Origin: Streptomyces sp. MH60 | Lineage (GTDB): Bacteria; Actinomycetota; Actinomycetes; Streptomycetales; Streptomycetaceae | NCBI RefSeq assembly: GCF_002939385.1 | Contig: NZ_MULI01000031.1 | Coordinates: 1-64,000, forward strand | Direction: 5' to 3' | DNA: 64,000 nucleotides | In this document: piece after piece, positions 24,168 to 30,883 of the stretch | Layout: each line of letters starts with the position of its first letter | Position numbering within the stretch: the stretch's first letter is position 1 | Program-made: the position numbers and the translations under genes | The notes under the pieces: generated by a model | The model's database searches: none | What the model saw: only the letters and a program-made list of their open reading frames with translations | Told to the model about the DNA's origin: nothing

Positions 24168-24194
24168 TGTCACATGATCCGCGCTTGTGCGGTC
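24168..24194 (+). promoter_or_regulatory. ECF41-like promoter of the fourth sigma-like gene
   Basis: Plus strand: TGTCACA (24168-24174), 16 bases, GGTC (24191-24194), exact consensus. Another TGTCACA box at 24104-24110 on the same strand has CGTC only at spacing 17. Confidence 0.75.
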
Positions 24195-24264
24195 TGCACT
24201 GCCGAGGGCACGGCCAGCCGACCGCGGTGGTGGCGATGCGGTGCCGGTAGAGGGAGGACACCTC

Positions 24265-25167
24265 ATGGGTGGGACCGGTGACACGACACCGCTCGCGGAG
24301 CTGCTGGACGAGCGACAGCATCTGATCGACGTCGCTCGCTGGATGCTGGGCGCCGGGCCGACGGCCGAAGAAGCCGTCACCGAGGCCTACCGCCGGTGGT
24401 ACGGCCTGACCGACGACGAGCGGACGGGCATCAGCGATCCGTGTGTCTGGCTGACCAAGAGCACGGGCGCCATCTGTCTGGCGCGCCTGTCCGCACCCGC
24501 ACGCCAACTGCCGGGCCCTGGGGAGGTGGACGCCGGCCCCGGCATCGAGCCCGACCAGGCCCTGTCGGAGGAGATCAGCGACGTCCTCCTCAACGCCCTG
24601 GACACTCTCTCCCCGTCCGAACGGGCGGTTTTCGTGCTCAACGACGTCTTCGCCATGCCCCCTCGGACGGTCGCCGACATCGTCGGACGGACCCCGCACG
24701 AGTGCGCCGAGCTGGCTGAGAGCGCCCGCCGCAGCCTGCGTGCCGACCGCGCGCATCCCACCCCGTCGCACCAGCACGACGGGATCGTCCGCGCCGTCCG
24801 GCAGGCCTGCGTACTCAACGACGCGAGGCATCTGGTGTCCCTGCTGTCTCGGCACGCCATCGCGTTCTTCGACGGCGGAGGCAAGATCCGTGCGCTGACC
24901 AGGCCGGTGCACGGCGACCAGCACGTCGCCCGGGCCCTCCTCACACTCCTCGCCCCCCGCCCCCGCACCGTCCTCCACCTCCAGGCGGCCAACGGTCGCA
25001 CCGCGATCGTCGTGCGCCACCACGACCGGGTCGCCGCCGTCATCAGCTTCGACGTCACCGACCAGCGCGTCACACACGTCTGGGCCGTCCTGAACCCTGA
25101 CAAGCTGCGCGGGTGGAACCGCCCCCACCCGCCCGCCGACGGACACGGAACGGTTCAGCACGTCTGA
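24265..25167 (+). CDS. ECF41-like sigma factor, copy 4 (DGGGK type)
   Basis: This 300-residue protein has region 2 ELLDERQHLIDVARWMLGAG with TEAYRRWYGL. Region 4 is SPSERAVFVLNDVFAMPPRT with a recognisable helix-turn-helix (VADIVGRTPHECAELAESAR). The SnoaL-like C-terminal domain has intact DGGGK near residue 203 and NPDKL near 277. WLPEP is missing from the linker, which is PGPGEVDAGPGIEPD. It is the close relative of the minus-strand gene at 19329 but keeps a better region 4. AGGGAGGA precedes the ATG. Its own perfect regional promoter implies that it is a target of the circuit, with feedback possible. A coiled-coil/winged-helix gene follows 200 bases later. Confidence 0.85.
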   Translation: MGGTGDTTPLAELLDERQHLIDVARWMLGAGPTAEEAVTEAYRRWYGLTDDERTGISDPCVWLTKSTGAICLARLSAPARQLPGPGEVDAGPGIEPDQALSEEISDVLLNALDTLSPSERAVFVLNDVFAMPPRTVADIVGRTPHECAELAESARRSLRADRAHPTPSHQHDGIVRAVRQACVLNDARHLVSLLSRHAIAFFDGGGKIRALTRPVHGDQHVARALLTLLAPRPRTVLHLQAANGRTAIVVRHHDRVAAVISFDVTDQRVTHVWAVLNPDKLRGWNRPHPPADGHGTVQHV

Positions 25168-25370
25168 GGAGACTGCCGGAAGGTGCCGGAAGGTACCACC
25201 GGCCGGGGACTCGGTGCGCAGGGTGCGCTCACCCGTTGCGCTTTCCACGTGTCAGTGGCAACAATTGCAGGTGGGCTTCCACCGTATCGCCACCACATCT
25301 TCATCACGGTGACAGTGGGAGCCGTCCGACGACGACGACGACGACGTTCCAGCACTCCTTGAAGGAAGAC

Positions 25371-25862
25371 ATGGTTCCGGCATCTCGCTCGACACGCGAC
25401 ATCGAAGTCACGGCTGAGAGCCTCCAGGCCGATCTCAGCCGCCTGGAACTGCAGAGGCGGGCGCTGGAGAGGGAGCTTGCTGCGGTCGTCGCTCATCTCG
25501 ACACCGTTCAGCGGGCACTGGGGGCTCTGGAAGTCGTGATGGCATCCCCCGCGGCGGGAACGGCCTCCGGGGCCGCGCCGGAGACCGCCGGCGACGCCGC
25601 GCGGCGCCGTGTCACAGGTCCGGTGCGGGCCGCGGCCCGGCCGAGAGCCGGCACGGAGCGCACGTACGGCAGGCTGACCGAACAGATCATGGAGTACTTC
25701 GCGCAGGTCGGCGACACCGACGTGCGCGCCCGGGACGTGGCGGTGGCATTGGGCCGGGCCACCGACAGCGGGAGCATCAACGCCGTTCGCAGCACGCTCG
25801 ACCGCCTCGTCGGCACTTCGCGTGTCCGGCGCAGCGGTCGAGGCCTCTACCGCGCCGGATGA
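25371..25862 (+). CDS. Coiled-coil plus winged-helix protein, paralog B
   Basis: This 163-residue protein parallels the gene at 21273. The coiled coil is LQADLSRLELQRRALEREL, followed by an Ala/Arg-rich linker and the same C-terminal domain (YGRLTEQIMEYFAQVGDTDV, INAVRSTLDRLVGTSRVRR, GRGLYR). The C-terminal domain is almost identical between the two copies, while the linker is not. That suggests selection on DNA or partner binding. The ATG at 25371 follows GAAGGAAG. The upstream 200 bases contain no regional promoter, so it may be read from the fourth sigma-like gene. A 12-bp perfect hairpin at 25895-25936 ends the unit. Function unknown. Confidence 0.72.
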   Translation: MVPASRSTRDIEVTAESLQADLSRLELQRRALERELAAVVAHLDTVQRALGALEVVMASPAAGTASGAAPETAGDAARRRVTGPVRAAARPRAGTERTYGRLTEQIMEYFAQVGDTDVRARDVAVALGRATDSGSINAVRSTLDRLVGTSRVRRSGRGLYRAG

Positions 25863-26244
25863 TCCCGGGCAGTCCCCTCCGGCCCACGAGAGCGGCCCCG
25901 GACGCCGACTCGCGGGGGATCGGTGGCGTCCGGGGCACAGTGCCCCCGCCAGGCTCTAGGTGGCAGGGGAGCGTTCTCGGCGCCGTGTGTGGGGTGTCCA
26001 ACCCAACGCCGTGAACACTGTGAAGAGTGTATCGCACCTTCACACGCTCCAAAGACAACGTCGTGATCCATAGGGGCGTGGGCGTCTCCTCCGCCGGTCT
26101 CAGCGGTCGCCTCAATGCCGACGCTTCGAGGAGGAGCGGCAGTCTGCGCACCGCGCCGACGACCATGACCCGCTCCCGCGCATCGAGCACGGACAGCAGC
26201 TCACGCTCCGAGTGAACCGGTCGGGTACGGCGGGGCCGAGCCGC
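25863..26244. other. Gene-poor stretch with hairpin and minus-strand promoter-like sequence
   Basis: No convincing protein gene is present. After the hairpin at 25895-25936 there is an AT-richer patch at about 26010-26060. It holds GATACACT (minus strand, 26033-26026) within the inverted repeat GTGAAG...CTTCAC, with TTTGGA (26053-26048) at a plausible -35 distance. A minus-strand transcript from here would meet the hairpin after roughly 100 bases, so a small RNA is possible. The minus frame from 26190 is Arg/Pro-rich and not persuasive as a protein. Confidence 0.4.
25895..25936. terminator. Perfect 12-bp hairpin after the winged-helix paralog B gene
   Basis: GCCCCGGACGCC (25895-25906) pairs perfectly with 25925-25936 around an 18-nt loop, 33 bases after the stop codon. 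No T-run is present on the plus strand. Confidence 0.7.
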
Positions 26245-26589
26245 TCAGCCCGCCGCCACCAGGACCAGGAGGACGAGCAGAACGATCACGGTCGCCGCGA
26301 GCACGGCCAGCGCCACGCGGTACGTCCGACGCAGCCGGGCGTAGCGTCTGGTGTGACGCGCTTCCACCAGCGTGATCTGATCGGTGAGGTGCCGGGCGAT
26401 GGCGCGTGAGACGCCGATCTGCTCCTCGACGTACCACCACTCCAGGTCGGTCTTCTGTCCTTCGCTCAGTCCGGGCACGTGTGCGGCGAACTCCGCCGCG
26501 CGGCGGTGAGCGGCCCGGCGGTGGGAGTCCCAGTACAGGTAGTCCTGTATGACCGTCAGGCCGCGCTCGGCCTCGTCCTTCGCATCCAT
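26245..26589 (-). CDS. Small membrane-anchored hypothetical protein
   Basis: This 114-residue protein has a charged, helical N-terminal part (MDAKDEAERGLTVIQDYLYW, then RAAHRRAAEFAAHVPGL) and one strong C-terminal transmembrane helix, VALAVLAATVIVLLVLLVLV. It would be a tail-anchored cytoplasmic-facing protein. The Trp/Tyr-rich patch LEWWYVEEQIGVSRAIARHL is probably a packed helix. No family is recognised. The ATG at 26589 is preceded by GGCTGGAGC. It stands alone between convergent and divergent neighbours, with no regional-type promoter. Confidence 0.7.
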   Translation of the reverse strand: MDAKDEAERGLTVIQDYLYWDSHRRAAHRRAAEFAAHVPGLSEGQKTDLEWWYVEEQIGVSRAIARHLTDQITLVEARHTRRYARLRRTYRVALAVLAATVIVLLVLLVLVAAG

Positions 26590-26824
26590 GGTGTGCTCCA
26601 GCCATAGGTGTCCCGCGTCATGCCCACGACGCCGCGGCCACCGCCTCGCGAGACGCCACCGGGGCGGCGCCCGGGCGTGCGGCAGATCGTGTCACACCAT
26701 CATATCTCTCGCTCGCGAGGGGACGGCGAGCCAGCCGCCCGACCAGGAGGGGATGCATAACAGTGTCATCACTCGTTGTGTTCTCTCTTGTGATGTTGCT
26801 GCCCCGCACGGATCATGGGACGAC

Positions 26825-27766
26825 GTGAAGCACACGCATCGGCCGGGGATTCTCCCGCGCACACCCGAAGATCCCTCCTCGCCCCTGTCCCCCGGCACGC
26901 ACACGATCACCGTTCCGCACGGTCCCGCCCGCGTCGCACTGCGCTACCACGTCGCCGGCTCGGGCCCCGTGTGTCTCGCTCACTCGGGCGGGCCGGGCAT
27001 CGGCTGGGAATACCTGCGCATGCCCGGTCTCGAGGACTCCTTGACCATGGTCTACATCGAACCGGTCGGCACCGGCGACTCCGGTCGGCTCCCGGATCCG
27101 CGCGACTACACCGTGGCCACGTACGCGCGCTTCCTGGACGCCGTGGTCCAACACCTGGACGTGCCACGGTTCGCCCTGCTCGGTCACTCCCACGGTGGTT
27201 TCGTGGCCCAGCGGTACGCCCTCGACCATCCCGCACGGCTCACTGCCCTCGTTCTCTACGACACCTCACCGGTCGCGGACGAGGAGTTCTGGTCGGCCGC
27301 AGTCACCGCCATGGAACGGTTCGTGAAGGATCACGTCGAGGACCGTCCGGAGGTCGCGGGTTACGCCGCGGCCCTCACGTCCCGTCTCGGCCTGCTGGAC
27401 GACGACGGCGCCACCGCCGTCCTGCGCACACTGATGCCGGCCTATCTCTTCGACTACTGGGGCAGACAGGCGGAGTTCGCGCCCGCTCGTCGGACGCTGC
27501 GCATGTACGCGGCACCCTCCCTGGGGGAGGAATCTCCCTTCGACGTCCGGGACGAACTGCCCGTCCTCACCCCACCGGCCCTGGTCCTGGCGGGCCGTCA
27601 CGACTTCATCTGCGGACCACGATGGGCCGCCCTGCTGCACGAACGCCTGGACACGGCCGAGTTGACGGTCCTTGAGGAGGCCGGGCACCTCGCGCACCTC
27701 GAACAGCCCGCACGGTTCGACGCTTCCGTCCTGGCGTTCCTCCGTGCGCACCAAGTCGGTTCCTGA
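26825..27766 (+). CDS. Alpha/beta hydrolase, proline iminopeptidase-like
   Basis: This 313-residue protein has a serine hydrolase fold: oxyanion segment LAHSGGPGIGWEYL, nucleophile elbow LLGHSHGG (Ser), acid in LAGRHDFICG and His in EEAGHLAHLE. The HSGGPG motif is typical of proline iminopeptidase relatives. I chose the GTG at 26825. The frame is open back to an ATG at 26753, but those codons mostly end in T or A (for example AGT, ACT, TGT, GTT), which is unlike coding DNA here. The start choice is therefore moderately uncertain. A TGTCACA box at 26690 has no matching -10. Substrate unknown. Confidence 0.82.
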   Translation: MKHTHRPGILPRTPEDPSSPLSPGTHTITVPHGPARVALRYHVAGSGPVCLAHSGGPGIGWEYLRMPGLEDSLTMVYIEPVGTGDSGRLPDPRDYTVATYARFLDAVVQHLDVPRFALLGHSHGGFVAQRYALDHPARLTALVLYDTSPVADEEFWSAAVTAMERFVKDHVEDRPEVAGYAAALTSRLGLLDDDGATAVLRTLMPAYLFDYWGRQAEFAPARRTLRMYAAPSLGEESPFDVRDELPVLTPPALVLAGRHDFICGPRWAALLHERLDTAELTVLEEAGHLAHLEQPARFDASVLAFLRAHQVGS

Positions 27767-27827
27767 CCCCGGTGCCGTCGCCCGCGTGCGGAAGCGGGAG
27801 GGGAGTCCGGCTCACGGGCGCAGGCGT

Positions 27828-30626
27828 TCAGACGCTCGACGCGGTCGCGGTGAGTCCGGCGAGGGCGGGCTTCAGCTCCGTGCGCCGCTTGATGCCGAGC
27901 TTCACGAAGACCTTGCGCAGGTGGTACTCGACGGTGTGCGCGCTGATGAACAGGCGGGCGCCGATCTCCCGGTTCGTCAGTCCCTCGCGGGCCAGGCGCG
28001 CCACGTTCAGCTCCTGTTCGGTGAGCCGCGCCGCCGACCCCCGTGCGTGGACCCGCAAGGTCTCACCGCTCGCGCGCAGTTCGTCCGCGGCGCGCTGGGC
28101 GAATCCATTCACTCCGCAGGCTGTCAGCACCCGGTGCGCCGTGCGCAGCTGTTCACGCGCTTCGGCGGACCGCCCCTGTCGGTTGAGTGCCTCGCCGTAC
28201 AGCAGGCGGCAACGCCCCACCCAGATCGGGATCCGCTCGTGCTCGAAGCGCTTGATCGCGTCCAGGAAGAGCTTCTCGGCCTCGTCCCCCGCCCGCAGTT
28301 GCGCCTCGGCCATCTCCAGCACGGCCAGCGCGTAACTGGTGCCCACCGGCCGCGTGACGCCGGCCAACTGCTCGAGTGCCTGCTCGGCGAGCACGCGCTC
28401 ACCGGTGTGCGTGGCCGCTTCCACCAGTTCGACCAGCGTGCGCATCGCGAGGTTCAGTTCGTGGGTGTACGGCAGCTCGTGCCGGCCGCGGGCCACCGCC
28501 TCGGCGAAGCGGCCCAGGCCGTTGTAGAGGACCGCCTCGGAGAAGTTGGCCGCGCTCAGCGCCTGCCCCTCGCCGCGGGCGCGACCGTCGGCCCGGACCC
28601 GCTCGGCCAGGCGCTCCGCCTCGTCGGCCTGCCCCCGGTACGCGGTGAGGAGGAGCCGTCCGTACGGCGGCAGCGGGTTGCCGGTGACCTCCTTGATGGC
28701 GTCGATCTCGTCGCAGGAGGCTTCCGCAGCGTCCAGGTCGCCGTCGATGGTCTGCACGAGTATCAGCAGGCTCAGGGCGATCGGCAGTACGGTGACGACG
28801 CCTTCGGCACGAGCGAGTTCGACCTGCCGGTCGGCGAGCGCACGCAGCCCGGCGGGGTCCCACAGGTCCTGGGCGGCGCGGGAGGCGAACCACATCCAGT
28901 GCAGTTCCAGGAAGTCCGGCGCCTGCTCGAGGAACGCACGCTGCGCCCGTCGCAGGATGGGGAGCGCCGCCGCCTGCCCCTCGGTGGCGAGCAGCGCCTG
29001 TCCGCGCAGGATCAGGTCCCGTGCCCGGTCGGTCTCGTCGGCGGCGGGCGTGGCGCCGAGAATCGCGTGCGCGACGGCGGCCACCTGCTCGGCGTCGCCG
29101 AGCCTGCCGCCGTAGGTCGCCGCCGCGAGCGCTTCGATGTAGGTGTCGCGGGCCAGGACCGGGTCGAGCCCTTCGAGTCCCCGTGCCGCGTCGAGCAGGT
29201 GCTGCGCCCCGCTGCGGTCACGCCGCAGCGCGTATCCTGCCCGCGCGCGCAGCCGCACCACGAGCGCCTCCTGGAGCGCGGTGAGGGGCAGGGCGCGGGC
29301 GGACTCGAGCAGGCGCAGGGCCGCGTCCGACGCGCCCGCGTCGTGCTTGGCCTCGGCGGCCGCGATCAGCCTCTGCCCGCGGCGGAACGGCGAGGGCGTG
29401 AGCTCCGCCGCCCGCTCCAGAAACGCGCCGGCGGCCGCCGCGCCGCCGCGGGTTCGCGCACGCACGGCGGACTTCTCCAGATCGGCGGCGACCTCCTCGT
29501 CCGGTTGCAGGGTCGCGCTGGCCCGGTGCCAGGCCCTGCGGTCCGGGTCGTGCTCGGCGCCGGTGACGTCCGCCAGAGCGGCGTGGACGCGACGCCGGTC
29601 CGCCGGTGACGCCACCCGGTACACGGCCGAGCGCACCAGCGGATGGCGGAAGCCGACCCGGGTGCCGACGACGAACGCATCGGCGTCCTTGGCCGCGTCG
29701 AAGGCTTCCGGCCCCAGTCCCAGTACCGCGCTGGCACGCCACAGCAGCCCCGGGTCACCGGTGGGCTCGGCGGCCGCCAGCAGCAGCAGGAGGCGCGCCG
29801 GTGCGGGCAGCGGGGCGAGCTGGACGACCAGGCTCTGCTCGATGCGGCTTTCCAGCGGCAGGGAACCGGTCAGGGTGAAACCGCCGGCGATCTGGGCCGG
29901 GCTCAGGGCCCGGGGCAGTTCACGCAGGGCGAGGGGATTGCCGCGGGCCTCCGCGATCAACTGGTCGCGTACCCGCAGGTCGAGACCACCGGGCACGGCC
30001 AGACGCAGCAGTTCGCACGCGTCCTCGTGACCGAGCCCTTCGACGACCAGGTGAGGCAGGCCCGCGAACACCGGGTCGGGCTGCCGCATGGCGAGCACCA
30101 GGGCGATGCCCTCGGCGTCCAGACGCCGGGCGGCGAAGGCGAGGGCGCGCGCGGACGCCTGGTCGAGCCACTGTGCGTCGTCGACGACGCACAGCAGTGC
30201 CTGCTCCTCGGCGGCCTCGGTGAGCAGCCCCAGCAGGGCCAGCCCCACGAGGAACGGGCTCGGCGCGGCCGCGCTGCGCAGCCCGAAAGCCACCTCGATC
30301 GCCTCCTGCTGCGGAGTCGGCAGCCGGGCGGCCGCGCCCATCATGTGCCCGCAGAGCTGCTGAAGGCCGGCGTAGGCGAGTTCCATCTCGGACTGGGAGG
30401 CCACGATGCACTCGGTGCGGACGCGTGCCGCGGCCCGTGCCGTGAGGTGGTCCAGGAGCGCCGTCTTGCCGACACCCGCCTCACCGGAGACGACCAGCGC
30501 CCCACTGCGGCCCCCGCGGGCACGGCTCACCAGCGCTTCCAGTTCCGCCAACTCGCCGCGACGCCCCCGCAACGGCGCGATGTCAGGCACTATGTCCGCC
30601 TTCGCCGGGAAGTACCGCTCCGCCAT
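27828..30626 (-). CDS. Large LuxR (LAL) family ATP-binding transcription regulator
   Basis: This 932-residue regulator has an N-terminal AAA/NTPase domain with Walker A VSGEAGVGKTALLDHL and Walker B LLCVVDDAQWLD. A long helical TPR-like middle follows, and a C-terminal LuxR-type helix-turn-helix (LTEQELNVARLAREGLTNRE, with HTVEYHLRKVFVKLG). Proteins of this type switch on sugar or secondary-metabolite genes after binding ATP and an effector. I chose the ATG at 30626, which gives MAERYFPAKADIVPD with GGGG about eight bases upstream. A start at 30713 would add 29 unlikely residues. It ends convergently with the hydrolase at 27766. The target genes cannot be named from context. Confidence 0.92.
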   Translation of the reverse strand: MAERYFPAKADIVPDIAPLRGRRGELAELEALVSRARGGRSGALVVSGEAGVGKTALLDHLTARAAARVRTECIVASQSEMELAYAGLQQLCGHMMGAAARLPTPQQEAIEVAFGLRSAAAPSPFLVGLALLGLLTEAAEEQALLCVVDDAQWLDQASARALAFAARRLDAEGIALVLAMRQPDPVFAGLPHLVVEGLGHEDACELLRLAVPGGLDLRVRDQLIAEARGNPLALRELPRALSPAQIAGGFTLTGSLPLESRIEQSLVVQLAPLPAPARLLLLLAAAEPTGDPGLLWRASAVLGLGPEAFDAAKDADAFVVGTRVGFRHPLVRSAVYRVASPADRRRVHAALADVTGAEHDPDRRAWHRASATLQPDEEVAADLEKSAVRARTRGGAAAAGAFLERAAELTPSPFRRGQRLIAAAEAKHDAGASDAALRLLESARALPLTALQEALVVRLRARAGYALRRDRSGAQHLLDAARGLEGLDPVLARDTYIEALAAATYGGRLGDAEQVAAVAHAILGATPAADETDRARDLILRGQALLATEGQAAALPILRRAQRAFLEQAPDFLELHWMWFASRAAQDLWDPAGLRALADRQVELARAEGVVTVLPIALSLLILVQTIDGDLDAAEASCDEIDAIKEVTGNPLPPYGRLLLTAYRGQADEAERLAERVRADGRARGEGQALSAANFSEAVLYNGLGRFAEAVARGRHELPYTHELNLAMRTLVELVEAATHTGERVLAEQALEQLAGVTRPVGTSYALAVLEMAEAQLRAGDEAEKLFLDAIKRFEHERIPIWVGRCRLLYGEALNRQGRSAEAREQLRTAHRVLTACGVNGFAQRAADELRASGETLRVHARGSAARLTEQELNVARLAREGLTNREIGARLFISAHTVEYHLRKVFVKLGIKRRTELKPALAGLTATASSV

Positions 30627-30883
30627 GTCCTTGTCCCCGCATCCTATCGGAGCGTCCACCTGAACCGTCCAGCGTCGCGGTGCCGTGCGCGGTGAGCATC
30701 GACCGCCTGTCACAGCGGCGGGGTGTCACCGGACGGAGGGACATGACTCATTTCCCGGAGCACACGCCTTCGTGGCAGCGAGCGCGCCGAACCCACTAGG
30801 CGGCCAGGCTCGGGCCCGCCGTCCATCCGTGGGCCGCCTGCCCCGAGTCACGGAACCGCATATGCCTTTGGCACAATTCGCGC

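Noticed and set aside
25777..26190. Minus-strand open frame of 137 codons
   Set aside because: It is Arg/Pro-rich, lacks a ribosome site and runs through the hairpin and the end of a real gene.
26690..26716. TGTCACA box before the proline iminopeptidase-like gene
   Set aside because: No GTC lies at spacing 16 (TCGC instead), so it does not meet the promoter pattern.
30708..30734. TGTCACA box between the LAL regulator and the HIRAN gene
   Set aside because: At spacing 16 the sequence is GGAC, not GGTC. One base off, so I left it out of the regulon.
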